In this document: one piece after another, positions 42,270-52,649 of the stretch
Numbering within the stretch: position 1 is the first letter of the stretch
Layout: each line of letters begins with the position of its first letter
Assembly (NCBI GenBank): GCA_025594325.1
Contig: JANHCV010000002.1
Span: forward strand, 496,001-560,000
Direction of reading: 5' to 3'
Length of the DNA: 64,000 nt
DNA from: Blastocladiella emersonii ATCC 22665
Lineage: Eukaryota > Blastocladiomycota > Blastocladiomycetes > Blastocladiales > Blastocladiaceae
Position numbers and translations under genes: made by a program
The notes under the pieces: generated by a model
Told to the model about the DNA's origin: nothing
The model's database searches: none
What the model saw: only the letters and a program-made list of their open reading frames with translations

Positions 42270-44677
42270 ATGCTGACGACGAGTTCGTCGGCGGACCTGC
42301 AGTACTACAACCAGCCGATCCAGCACACGCGGGGCGACGACAAGTCCGGCTTGGCGTCGCGGTACGACATGGGGAGCAAGCTCGGCAAGGGCGCGTTCGG
42401 GACCGTGCGGCTCGTCACGGACAAGGCGACGCGCGAGGTGTTTGCGTGCAAGACGATCCACAAGCGCGCCAAGAACGGCGCCAGCATGGACCAGATCACG
42501 CGCGAGATCGACATCATGAAGAAAATACGCCACCGCCACGTCGTCCTCCTGCGCGAGGTGTACGAGACGCCGCAGAAGGTGTACATTATCATGGAGTAGT
42601 GCGTATCGTGGCTCGGTCCTGGCGGGATGCCCGTGCTGACGCGTACCCGTGTCCCGTAGCTGCAACGGCGGCGAGCTCGTGAAAAAGGTCCAGACCGCGG
42701 GCAACATTGACGAAAAGGACCTCAAGCTCGTCATTAAGCGCCTGGCCAGCGTCATTGGTGCGTGGCCACCGTCCGTCCGCGCGTTCTCGGCTGCCCTCCC
42801 ACTCACCTTCGCGTCCGGCCCGCATAGGCTACCTCCACGACCACGGCATCGTGCACCGCGACATCAAGCCAGAAAACATCCTGCTGTCCACGTCCGACCC
42901 CGACGACCCGTACAACATCAAGGTGTCCGATTTTGGCCTCGCCGCGTTCACGGGCGGCGGCAAGCTCATGGAGAACGTGTGCGGGACGCCGCTCTACATG
43001 GGTACGATCTTCCTCGGACCGCGTGGTTTGAGCGGGGACTGACACGTCAGTGTAGCGCCCGAGGTCGTGGCCGGGCTCGGGTACAGCCAACAGTGCGACA
43101 TCTGGAGTATCGGGATCATGACCGGCCTGCTGTACGCCCCCCTCTCCGGCTTTTCACCACGACTGTGCTGACCACGCGTACCGTAGGCTGTGCAACTACA
43201 CGAAGCGAGCCGAAGCCGCGCTGCGCGAGATGGTGCTCGAGGGCCAGATCCAGATCGGGCACGAGATGTGGGACGAGTGCTCGCCCGCTGGTACGCGCGC
43301 TCGCTGATGGCCGCCGTGATCCCGCCCGCTGAACCGCGCCTGTCGCCCCTCGTAGCACGAAATTTCATCGAGAAGATGCTCCAGGTCGACCCGGCGCAGC
43401 GGATATCGGCCAAGGAGATTCTCATCCACCCGTGGATCACGGTACGCTCGCCCGCCCGTCCCGCCCTCCCTTCCCGCGGCTAACGCAACGCAACGCAGGG
43501 CGAGAAACTCGAGGCCCAGACCGTCCTCGAGATGATGCGCAGCTACCGCGCCGAGCAGCGGTGGAAGAAAGCCTACCACGTGGTCGTGGCCGCGCGCCGG
43601 TTCATGATGGCGCTGCGCGGGCCCAACTACACCTCGTCGTCGTCGGGGTCGCCGACGGCCGCCACGTCGCTCGAGCGCATCTCGGGCGGCAGCGGCGGGT
43701 CCGCCCCCTCGACGCGCGGCGGCAGCGGAGGGTCGCACCGGTCGGGCTCCTCGCTCGCGGCCGCCGCCGCCGCCTCGCCCGGCTCCTTTCACCACTACCA
43801 GCAGCAGCACCACAACGGCGGAGGCGGCGGCGCCGGGCATCATCACGCGGCGTCCGTCTCGGGCTCCTCTGCTCCCAATTCCGGGAACGGTGGCGGGCCG
43901 TCTACCCCGACGGGCAAGCGCGGGAGCAGCGGCGGGTCGGGCGGGTCCAGCAAGCTCGCGCCCAGCAGCACCGGCGGCGGGGCCAGCAGTATCCCCACGG
44001 TCCTCTCGTCGCCGTCGCTCCACCAGCCCGAGTCTGCTGCGCCCGGGCCCGGATCGACGACCGTCTCGCGCGGCGGCAGCGGCGGGTCCATGACGGGCGT
44101 ATCCACCTCCAGCTCCTCCTCGTCCGGAAGTGCAGGCAAGTCGAAACCCGTGCCCATCCCGACCCTCTCCATGAGCCCAAGCCCATCGTGCTCCGCCGGC
44201 GGCGGCATGGCCGCGGGCCCGCCGTCCCCGTCGCTCGCGACGTCCGCCTCAACCCTGCCCCGCCCCCGCTCGCGACATGAAGGCGGCGCGTCCGCGACCT
44301 CCCTCGGCGCGTCGCCGCACGGCTCGCCGCACGGGTCGACGGACAACCTGATCGCCGCGTCGCTCTCGCCGTCGTCGCCCGTGCGCCGCGCGAGCCTGCA
44401 GGGGAGCAAGCGGCGGCCGCTCGCGCCGATCCCGGCGTCCGCGACCGCGTCCAATGCGTCGTCGACGTGCGGGCTCTCGTCCTCGCCCTCCCCCTCCTCC
44501 GCGGCGTCCGCGGCCGCTGCCATGGCCGCGGTGGCCGCGGCGATCGTCGTCGAGGGCACGCTGGGCCCGGGCAGCGGGCCGGGGACGCCCGCGGGACTCA
44601 GCTCCCCCGCGTTGTCGTCGGGCCACGCGACGCCGAAGCGGGCGGGCGGTGGCGGCGGCAGGATGCAGCCCGGTTGA
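42270..44677 (+). CDS. CAMK-group Ser/Thr protein kinase with long disordered tail (about 681 aa, 7 exons)
   Basis: Exons from the first in-frame ATG: 42270-42598, 42660-42757, 42828-43001, 43056-43131, 43187-43290, 43356-43441, 43499-44677; introns are 54-70 nt and all phases agree. Kinase motifs: GKGAFGTV (P-loop), VFACKTI (ATP lysine), E of [17 protein letters not shown] (catalytic loop), DFGLAAF, CGTPLYMAPEVV and DIWSIGIM. The activation loop and the C-lobe motif [20 protein letters not shown] fit calcium/calmodulin-dependent or related CAMK kinases. The tail after about residue 290 starts with a helix ([20 protein letters not shown]), which could be autoregulatory, and then is Ser/Gly/Pro-rich. 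The true start may lie upstream. Substrates are unknown. Confidence 0.8.
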
Positions 44678-44747
44678 GAAACTTGCACGCGGTATCCCAG
44701 TCGTCGTATGAAAAGGCTTTTAATAAGAATACATCAATCTCTCTGCC

Positions 44748-47351
44748 TCACCGCGGCCCCTCAGCGGCCGACGCGGACCCGAGCATGCGGTCGAGCGACT
44801 CGACCGACATCATGTGTGCGTCGCCGTCGCCCATATCTGAGACGCGCGACCGCAGCGTGCTGGACGTCGAATTCGTCGCGCCGTAGAGCGCCGACGCGAT
44901 GCGGTCGGCCGTCGACGCCGCGTTCCCGCCGCCCCACCCGGGCACGGGCGCCAGGACACGCTCGAGCGTGCGCTCCAGCGTGCGGCGGTCGATATCCATG
45001 CCCGTACCAGGGAACGCGACTTCGTCGGCGCCCTCGAACAGGTGCGTGCGCATCAGCCGCTCGAGGCTCGTGAGCCCCGTCGACGACCGGCTCAAAGTGC
45101 TGATCGCGGACGTGAGGCGGTCGAGCGACATGGCGTCCGAGTCACCCCCGCCGCTGCCGGCGCCCGCACCGGTGCTCTCGGGCTCGGTCAGGTGCGCGTT
45201 CTGCGGCTGCTGGTGCGGGAACCCGCCCGCGCCCGAGTTGTTGCTGCCAGACTCGACGAGCGACGTCACCTCGCGCAGGAACCGGTCGAGCGAGTCGGCG
45301 TTGAACATGCCGCTCGCCGGGATCACGCCCGGCACCGTGTCGGCGAGCGTCAGCTGGAAGTCGTCGTCGCCGCCATCGGCGGGTGCGGGCGCCGGCGGTG
45401 CCGCGGCGGCCTCGGCGAGCGCGAGCCGCTCGAGCGTGCGCGAGATCTCCATCTCCTCGCCCTCCGCCTCCCCCTCCTCGGCGCCCTGCCCACCCTGCTG
45501 CGCCGTCTGCTGCGCGTGCTGCTGCTGCTGATGGGGCGGCGAAAAGTACTGCGGCGACATCGACGCCGCTGCCGCGGCCGCCGCCGCACTGTCGAAGGTG
45601 AACTGGTCGGCGGGCGCGCCCGAGAACGAGGCCGTGAACTCGTCGATCTGGTGGCTGAGCTCGGTCGGGTGGTGCCCGAAGTCGAGGTTGGCGGCGGCCT
45701 GGGCGCCGTCCGACAGGAACAGCACGGGGTCGGCGAGCGGCTGGAAGTCGGGGACGCCCTGCTGCTGCGTCTGCTGCGGAGGCTGCGGCGGGAGCGGGAG
45801 CGGTGCCGGCTGGAACGGCTGCTGCTGCTGCGGGTGTGCGAGGTGATGGTGGTGGTGGTGCGTGTAGTCCATGGCGTTGACGGCGAGCTGGCGGTGCGAG
45901 TGCACCTGCGCCTGCGCCGTGGTGGTGCCGGGGAACTGGATCGGCGGCAGGCTCGAGCTGAGCGCCGGCAGGTTGGCTGTGAGCGGGGGCAGGCTCGCGT
46001 TGAGCGGCGGCAGGTTGGCGGCGAGCGGTGGGAGCTGCTGGTACTGCATCTGTGGCTGCTGCTGCGGCACCTGGCGCGGCGGCGCGTAGCTGCCCGCCGT
46101 GGTCGCGCGGCGCGACAGCTGCGCCTGCGCCTGCTGCTGTGCGCGGGCCTGCGGGATGGGCAGCGGGAGCCCGTAGCCCTGACCCACAGGCTGCTGCTGC
46201 TGCTGCTGGAGCGGGATCTGCATCGGCAGGTGCGGCGCCTGGAGGTTGGGCGAGTAGCCCGCGTGCGTGTGGACGTGGTTGGCGTGCGGCGACCCGCTGC
46301 CGACGACGGCAGGAGCAGCGGGCTGGAACTGGATCGGGTTGGACTGCGAGATGTACGACGACGCGGTAGCGGGCGATGGCGCCGGGTGCTGGAGCGGCGA
46401 CGCCGAGGCGGCGTAGTTGAGCGAGGCGGACCGCTGCAGCATGGCGGCGGGCGGCGGGGCCATGGTCGGCAGCATGGCGGTCGGGTCGTACATGCCCGCG
46501 TGCGCGTGGTGGGAGTTCGGGTGTGTGTGCGGGCCGTCGCCGAGCGTCACGGTGAAGACCTCGGCGTCCGGGTCGTTTTCATCGCCGTACTCGTACTCGT
46601 AGTCGTACTGCTGGTCGTACTGCTGGTCGTACTGCTGCTGCTGCTGCTGCTGGTGGTGGTGGTTGTACTGTTGCGGGTGGTGGTCGTAGTACTCGCCGGC
46701 GTGGCCGACGTGCACGGGCGCGTAGACAGGCGCTCCACCGCCGCCGCTCGGCGAGCCGTAGTGCATGGCGGCAGCAGCAGCGGCAATGGCGGCGGCCGAC
46801 TGCTGGCCGGGGGTGCCCGGCAGGCTCGACGGGGTCGACTGCGGCGACGCGGTCGCCTTGCTCGCCTTGCTCTTGGCCGCGGCGGCCTTGGGCTTGGCGG
46901 CCACCGGCTTCGCGGGGCTAGCCGCGGCGCCGCCGTCGTCGACATCCTGGAGGTCGCCCTCGAGGAGCAGCAGCCACGACTTTGTCCCATACACGCGCTC
47001 GAGCTTGGCGTCGAGCTCGGGGTCGCCCGCGTTGGCGCGCACGTAGTCGGAGCAGGCGACGTGGGTCTTGATGTGGCGGCGGACCTGGTCCTTGCGGTTG
47101 GTGGCCTGCGTGCACCCGGGCCGCGGGCACGCGAACGGCCGCACGCCGAGGTGCCGCGTCTGGATGTGCCGGTCGCGGTCGTGCCGCCGCTGGAACGCCT
47201 TGGGCGGGTCGCACTGCGTGCACTGGTACCGGTTGCGCTCGTCAAAGTCGGCGGCGGCGGCCGCGACGGCGGAGGAGTCGCTGGCTGTCTCGGCGGGATG
47301 TGAGTGAGTGGCGCTCGGATGGGATGGCGGCGACGACGTACACGACAGCAT
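44748..47351 (-). CDS. C2H2 zinc-finger protein with glutamine-rich regions (867 aa)
   Basis: A probable transcription factor. Two C2H2-type fingers lie at about 43-100: YQCTQCDPPKAFQRRHDRD followed by HIQTRH, then CPRPGCTQATNRKDQ followed by HIKTH. They are followed by a conserved-looking YGTKSWLLLLEGDLQ segment. A basic Ala/Lys stretch (about 150-175) could be a nuclear signal. The rest is low-complexity: polyglutamine runs (encoded by CAG on the minus strand, CTG on the plus), polyalanine, His-rich and Pro-rich parts, typical of activation regions. A helical acidic C-terminus follows. Single exon; the ATG at 47351 is preferred to one at 47537 because it places the fingers near the start. 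It diverges from the NadR-like gene. Confidence 0.72.
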   Translation of the reverse strand: MLSCTSSPPSHPSATHSHPAETASDSSAVAAAAADFDERNRYQCTQCDPPKAFQRRHDRDRHIQTRHLGVRPFACPRPGCTQATNRKDQVRRHIKTHVACSDYVRANAGDPELDAKLERVYGTKSWLLLLEGDLQDVDDGGAAASPAKPVAAKPKAAAAKSKASKATASPQSTPSSLPGTPGQQSAAAIAAAAAAMHYGSPSGGGGAPVYAPVHVGHAGEYYDHHPQQYNHHHQQQQQQQYDQQYDQQYDYEYEYGDENDPDAEVFTVTLGDGPHTHPNSHHAHAGMYDPTAMLPTMAPPPAAMLQRSASLNYAASASPLQHPAPSPATASSYISQSNPIQFQPAAPAVVGSGSPHANHVHTHAGYSPNLQAPHLPMQIPLQQQQQQPVGQGYGLPLPIPQARAQQQAQAQLSRRATTAGSYAPPRQVPQQQPQMQYQQLPPLAANLPPLNASLPPLTANLPALSSSLPPIQFPGTTTAQAQVHSHRQLAVNAMDYTHHHHHHLAHPQQQQPFQPAPLPLPPQPPQQTQQQGVPDFQPLADPVLFLSDGAQAAANLDFGHHPTELSHQIDEFTASFSGAPADQFTFDSAAAAAAAASMSPQYFSPPHQQQQHAQQTAQQGGQGAEEGEAEGEEMEISRTLERLALAEAAAAPPAPAPADGGDDDFQLTLADTVPGVIPASGMFNADSLDRFLREVTSLVESGSNNSGAGGFPHQQPQNAHLTEPESTGAGAGSGGGDSDAMSLDRLTSAISTLSRSSTGLTSLERLMRTHLFEGADEVAFPGTGMDIDRRTLERTLERVLAPVPGWGGGNAASTADRIASALYGATNSTSSTLRSRVSDMGDGDAHMMSVESLDRMLGSASAAEGPR

Positions 47352-47793
47352 CGTGGTTTCACTTGGATTCAGGACGCGCTCCGGCGGCAGCAGTTCATGG
47401 AGGGGAGGCTGTGCAGCGTCCCGGTACTGACCAGTGATGAGTGCGTGATATGGGAGGGGAGAGCGGCGAAGGCGCGCGGCCGGCTGGCAGGATCGAGGGC
47501 ACAGCCGGCCGAGCGCCTCGCCGCGCCCCGCGCACACCCGAGCCGAGGCCGAGGTTCCAAGTTTAGACGCCCCGCGGAAAGCCCCGCGACCTCGTCATGG
47601 ACCTGCGCTTCTCCTCCGACCTTCATCATCGCGGCGATGGAATATTTGATGAAGCTGAGCGGGTGAGTCGAAGGCGCGGTGGCGGTGGGTGGAAGGCGAG
47701 CGCGGCGTGGGACTCCTTTCGTCGGCCACCGCGCTCCCTTCTCTCGCTTCTTCGACCGCCGACCTTTCGACGACGACGAATCACACACACGCC
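47352..47793. other. Divergent intergenic, zinc-finger / NadR-like
   Basis: About 440 bp with no supported gene and no clear copy of the GAGACGCG module. The upstream in-frame ATGs at 47537 (minus) and 47689 (plus) lie in this region. Confidence 0.4.
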
Positions 47794-49062
47794 ATGCAGC
47801 ACGACCACGAGACCAAGAAGTACGCGCGCGGCGTCGTCATCGGCAAGCTGTACCCAGTGCACGCGGGGCACGTCGCGCTGATCCGCCGCGCGGTCTCGCA
47901 GTGCGCCGTCCTGGACCTGATCCTGTGCGAGCGGCGCGGTGAGCACCCGTCGGGCGCGGTGCGCGAGTCGTGGCTGCGCGAGCTGCTCGCCGCGGACCTG
48001 GCCGCGGGCCGCGTGCGCCTGCTCCGCGTCGAGGACACGTACGACCAGGACGACAGCAAGCTGTGGGCGTCGCTGACCCTGAACTGGATCGCGCCGGGCC
48101 CGCCGCACCTCGCCGCCGTCTTCACGTCCGAGGCGTACGGCGACCCGTACGCCAAGTGGTTGACCGAGCTGTCGGGCCACCAAGTCGTCCACGAGTGCGT
48201 CGACCGGCCGCGCACTGTGGTCCCTGTCTCGGGCACGCTCGTCCGCACCAAGCCGATGCACCCGCGCATCTGGCCGCGCTGGCAATGGGCCGCCGGGCAC
48301 CCCGCCATCGTGACGGCAGCGGGCGACGTGCCGGACCTCCTCCCGCTCCCGACGCGCGCGTGGTACATCCTGCGCGTAGTCCTGTGCGGCGCCGAGTCGT
48401 GCGGGAAATCGACGCTCGCGCAGCGGCTGGCGGCGCACTACGCGACGGCGTGGATCGGCGAGGTGGGCCGCGACGTGACGGTCGACAAGCTGCGTGCCGC
48501 GGGGTCCGAGCCCGTAGCCCTCGCCGCCGAGGAGACGGCGCTGACGGCCGACTGGCACTCGTCCGATTTCGTCCGCATCGCGCGGATGCAGACGGCCGCC
48601 GAGGACACGGCCGCGCGCGAGGCCGCCGCGCAGGGCGTCCCGCTCGTCGTGTGCGACACGGACGCGCTCGCGACGCTCATCTGGCACGAGCGGTACATGG
48701 TCCTTGACCCCGCGGCCACCCCCGCCGCGCCCGAACCGACCGGCGAGCCGGTGCCCGCCCCCGCGCCGATCCAGCCGTACGTCGCGGCGCTCGAGGCGCA
48801 CGTCCGCGACCTCCCCGCGCACCGCCACCGCGCGCTGTACCTCGTGCCCGACCCAACCAAGGTGCCGTTTGTCCAGGACGGGACGCGCGACGGCGAGCAC
48901 CTGCGCGACTGGATGCACGCGCGGTTCGTCGCCGAGCTCGCGGCCCGCGGCGAGGCGTGTGCGGTCCTCGACGCTGACGGGTACGACGGCCGGTTCGAGC
49001 AGGCGGTCGCGGCGATCGATGCTGAGGTGGCGCGGCTTCGTGGCGGCGAGGGTGCGGAATAG
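47794..49062 (+). CDS. NadR-like bifunctional NMN adenylyltransferase / nicotinamide riboside kinase (422 aa)
   Basis: NAD salvage: NMN + ATP to NAD, and nicotinamide riboside phosphorylation, if both halves are active. The N-terminal nucleotidyltransferase has YARGVVIGKLYPVHAGHVAL with the (H/T)xGH signature as HAGH. The rest of that half (FTSEAYGDPYAKWL, VSGTLVRTKPMHPRIWPRW) matches NadR. The C-terminal kinase has Walker A GAESCGKST, a following EVGRDV, and LVVCDTDALATLIWHERYM. Length and domain order match bacterial NadR, without its N-terminal HTH repressor domain. No intron. Fungi usually make NAD with separate Nma1/2 and Nrk1 enzymes, so horizontal transfer is plausible but not shown; base composition is like the neighbours. 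The ATG at 47794 is preferred to 47689. Confidence 0.85.
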   Translation: MQHDHETKKYARGVVIGKLYPVHAGHVALIRRAVSQCAVLDLILCERRGEHPSGAVRESWLRELLAADLAAGRVRLLRVEDTYDQDDSKLWASLTLNWIAPGPPHLAAVFTSEAYGDPYAKWLTELSGHQVVHECVDRPRTVVPVSGTLVRTKPMHPRIWPRWQWAAGHPAIVTAAGDVPDLLPLPTRAWYILRVVLCGAESCGKSTLAQRLAAHYATAWIGEVGRDVTVDKLRAAGSEPVALAAEETALTADWHSSDFVRIARMQTAAEDTAAREAAAQGVPLVVCDTDALATLIWHERYMVLDPAATPAAPEPTGEPVPAPAPIQPYVAALEAHVRDLPAHRHRALYLVPDPTKVPFVQDGTRDGEHLRDWMHARFVAELAARGEACAVLDADGYDGRFEQAVAAIDAEVARLRGGEGAE

Positions 49063-49316
49063 AAGGGAGAAGGAGGTCACGCGTGGGTTCATTTTTGCGA
49101 GCACAGCGAGGTGAGAGGTGGGTGCGCGACGCGTTTTGGGCGGCGGCGCCACTCGTCGGTCGCGCGGCGCGTGCGCGTCTGGCACTTGGCTCGCCCCAGC
49201 GCCCCCCCTTGTCCCTCTCCCTCTCCTCTCCCTCTCGTCCGCTGCAACGCTGAGCCGTGATCCGCGCGATCATGCCCGTCGTAGTCCCTGCAACGCAATC
49301 CAACAGCACCACCACC

Positions 49317-50514
49317 ATGGCATCAACAACCCCGCCCCCCACCGGCGCCGCCGCTCCCGCATCCGTCGACTTTGGCCCGTTCACGGCACACTTTGCGACG
49401 CAGCGCGCGCAGGGCAACCGGCCCGAGCAGCAGGACGAGACTTTGATCCTGGCCCCGCTGGACCTGGCCCCCGTCTTGCCCGGCCGCCCCAAGACGCTGG
49501 CGCGCGTGACCCCGCTCGCCCTGTTCGCCGTCATGGACGGCCACGGGAGCGACGGCGGGAAGGCCTCGCGCAGCGTGCGCGACGCGCTCGCCCGCGAGGC
49601 GCCCGTCCACTTTGCCGCCGCCGTCGCGGAACACGTCCCCGAGGACGGCGACGCCGAGGATGTGGCGGCGGTCGAGCGCGCGATCCGCCAGGCGCTCGCG
49701 GCGACCGTCCTCGCGGTGCATGGGGATCTCACGACGGACGCCGGCGTCGACTGCTACCTGTCGGGCACCACGCTCGTCCTCGCCGCGCTCACGGCACGGT
49801 CCGTGCATGTCGCCAACCTCGGCGATTCCCGCGCGGTGCTTGGGCGTGTGCGGCCGGACGGGTCGGTCGAGGCCAAGCCCTTGTCCAAGTCCGTTTTCTC
49901 GGGAGCGGTTCGGTGACGGGGCGAAGCTGACTCGAACGCGACGGCGACGACGACGACGTGTAGCGACCACACCTGCTCGAACAAGGAGGAGCTCGACCGC
50001 GTGTTGAAAAAGGGCGCCCGCGTCGAGCGGTCTGCGACCGAGGGCGCCGGCGACGGTACTCGCACCCCCTTGCACTCCCGCGGAACCGGCACTAACCCAC
50101 CGCGCGCACGCGCGTGTAGACGGCCCGCTGCGCCTGTTCAAGGGCTCGATGCCGTACCCGGGCCTGGTCGTGACGCGCGCGCTCGGCGACACGGCGTCCA
50201 CGGCGATCGGCGTGCTGTCGACGCCCGAGCTGACGGACCACGCGCTCGATGTCTCGGGTGGCGGCGGCGACACGATGCTGATCCTGGCCTCGGACGGCGT
50301 GTGGGACGGGCTGCCCGGGCCGACCGAGGCCATTGGCGTCGTCCAGCGCGTGCTCGCCAAGGCGCCCGCGAACGGCGGTGTCTCAGGCCGCGTCGCCGAG
50401 GTGGCGTCCAAGAAGCTCATCAAGGCCGCGCTCGCGGGACTCGACAAGCGGCAGATCGACGATAACGTGTCGAATGTGTGCGTGCTGCTCACCAAGAACG
50501 AGGGCGCCCAGTAG
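49317..50514 (+). CDS. PP2C-type Ser/Thr protein phosphatase (352 aa, 3 exons)
   Basis: Mn/Mg-dependent phosphatase. Exons are 49317-49888, 49964-50055 and 50120-50514, with a GTCCGT donor for the first intron. Motifs in order: RPEQQDE (phosphate-binding Arg region), FAVMDGHGSDGG (metal Asp), SGTTLVLAALTA, HVANLGDSRAVL, LSNDHT across the first splice, VVTRALGDTAST, LILASDGVWDGL, and DDNVSNVCVLL (metal Asp/Asn). All key residues are present. An upstream in-frame ATG at 49272 would add 15 residues. No membrane segment or targeting sequence is clear. Substrate cannot be told from sequence. Confidence 0.88.
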
Positions 50515-51189
50515 TGCGTCTGTGGGAGGAGACTGGAACGGGGAAGAGAGTAGTAGTAGTAGTGATTGCGGAAATCCAACGCCAAACATTTTTCTTGCCT
50601 TCTCCGCTGTCTCGCACGGCGCACGTGGCGCGACGCGACGCGACTCCCGGGTGCGAGACACGCTCGAACATGACACAGGATGCGTCACGCTGATCCGCGG
50701 CCGACGGATCGCCCCCCGCAAGGTTTCTCGCTCGTTCATCCGGCGGGGCGGCGCGCGCCGCGCCACCATCGCCGACGACTGGCCGCCGCCGTCAACACGA
50801 CAAGGTTCGCGCGCCGGCGTGAAAGGCAGGCGGGGAGAGGAGCAGGGAGAGGAGAGAATTCGGTCGCTCCTCGAGGCGTGGCGGCCGCCGCCGACGCGTT
50901 CCCACTCCTGGTCGGTCCTGGGCATGGTCAGCTTCGCGCGCACCGCTCCCTCTCTCTCTCTTGCTGCACTCAACGACTCTCCCTCCTTCTGCCACGTAGC
51001 ACTTGCTTGTGTTGTGTGTGATTGACTAGAGACACTCGCAGACTCGCTGCCGCCGCCCTACTCGCGCAACCTTCGCGCTCCCCCAACTCCATCCATCGCA
51101 TACGATACCCCGCGACTCTGCACCGTGCGCATCTCCATCTCGCTGCTGCTGTGCCAAGACGCGCGTGTGCTCACGCCACGCCCCGGTAG
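50515..51189. other. Intergenic, PP2C to fatty-acid hydroxylase
   Basis: About 675 bp. GCGACGCGACGCGACTC at 50630 and an ACATGACAC near 50668 resemble the promoter module loosely. A pyrimidine-rich stretch (50940-51000) leads to the hydroxylase gene. ORFs here are short and overlapping. Confidence 0.4.
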
Positions 51190-52445
51190 ATGGCCGCGAA
51201 ACGCACCCGCAGCACCTTCACCGCGGCCGAGGTGGCCAAGCACGCGTCCGAGAACGACTGCTGGATCACGCGCCGCGGCCGCGTCTACGACGTGACGCCG
51301 TTCCTGCACGACCACGTACGTCCCTGTTCTGCGCGTGTGCTCGCGCCGCGAGACTAACCGTGACCCCATTGTAGCCCGGAGGTCCCGACCTCATCTCCGA
51401 GTACGCCGGGCGCGATCTGGACGCGCTGATGCGCGACGGCGACGTGCACGAGCACTCGGAGGTCGCGTACGACATTCTCGAGGACTACCTGATCGGCCAC
51501 CTCGAAGACAGCGGCGACAACGCGTCCGACAGCGGCGCCGACGTCGGCGACATGGACGACGCGCTGCCCTCGACGACGTCGACGACGACGACGGTCCACG
51601 GCGCCGTGCGTGCAGCGCGCGCCGCGCAGACGCTGGCCGGGATCGTGGACCCCGTGTCCGCCCTCGACGACCAGCTGACCGAGGAGCTCGCGTCGGCCAA
51701 GCAGCCGCTGCTCGACCTGTCCAAGCCGCTGCTGTGGCAGATGCTGACGGCCAACTTCTCCAAGGACTACTACATGACGCAGGTGCACATTCCGCGCCAC
51801 CTGCCCGAGCCCGCCACCATCTTCGCGAATCCGGTCCTCGAGCTGCTCACGCGCACGCCCTGGTACCTCGTCCCGCTGTGCTGGCTGCCCGTCGTCGCGT
51901 ACCTCGCCTACGACGCGACCGCCACGGGCGGCATGTCGCTGCCCGTCCTCGGCGCGCACTTCGCGGCGGGGCTCGTCATGTGGACCTTCTTCGAGTACAC
52001 GTTCCACCGATTCCTGTTCCACGCCGACGCGCTGCTGCCCGACCACCCGCTCGCCCTGACGGTGCACTTCCTGATGCACGGCATCCACCACTACCTGCCC
52101 ATGGACCGCATGCGGCTGGTCCTCCCGCCCGTCTTCTTTGCCCTCATCGTGCAGCCGCCGTGGTGGGCGTTCCGCGCCGTCCTCGACTACGCCACGTGCG
52201 CCGCGCTCTTTTCGGGCGGCATCGCCGGCTACGTCGTCTACGACCTCACCCACTACTACCTCCACCACGCCCGCGTCCGCACCCCGCACCTCCGCGAGAT
52301 GAAGAAGTACCACCTCGCGCACCACTACAAGAACTACGACTCGGCCTACGGCATCACGTCCAAGCTCTGGGACTACGCCTTCGCCACGGTTCTCGACTAC
52401 GCGGCGCCCGCGCCGGGGGCCAAGGCCAAGCCCAAGGCGGCGTAG
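51190..52445 (+). CDS. SCS7: Fatty-acid 2-hydroxylase, Scs7-type (398 aa, 2 exons)
   Basis: ER enzyme adding the 2-hydroxyl group to the very-long-chain fatty acid of ceramide. Exons are 51190-51315 and 51375-52445; the 59-nt intron splits the cytochrome b5 heme motif exactly between HDH and PGG. The N-terminal cytochrome b5 domain has NDCWITRRGRVYDVTPFLHD and the heme-binding HPGG. The hydroxylase half has the His-box pattern HRFLFH, HGIHHY, HYYLHH and HLAHHYKN, with three to four membrane spans (e.g. YLVPLCWLPVVAYLAY). All His motifs are intact. Length matches yeast Scs7 (384 aa). A lysine-rich C-terminus (KAKPKAA) could be an ER-retention-like tail. Confidence 0.93.
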
Positions 52446-52649
52446 TGGATTGTGGAAGATGGTTGGGTCGCTTGCATTGCCCCCCTCATTGTCACGGTAA
52501 ATTAATTCGTTGCATTCTATTTTATGTGTGCGGTTAGCGAGTGAGCGAGGACCGACCTCGGAGCCCTCGCGCCGTTCAAGTCCGCGCGCCCCTCGCCTCC
52601 ACCCCTCGACGCCTCGCACTGCAGCACATGTAAACCACTTGATGCATCC

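Noticed and set aside
45042-47303. 753-codon plus-strand ORF opposite the zinc-finger gene
   Set aside because: Antisense shadow; leucine/valine/arginine-rich product arises from CAG-rich minus-strand codons.
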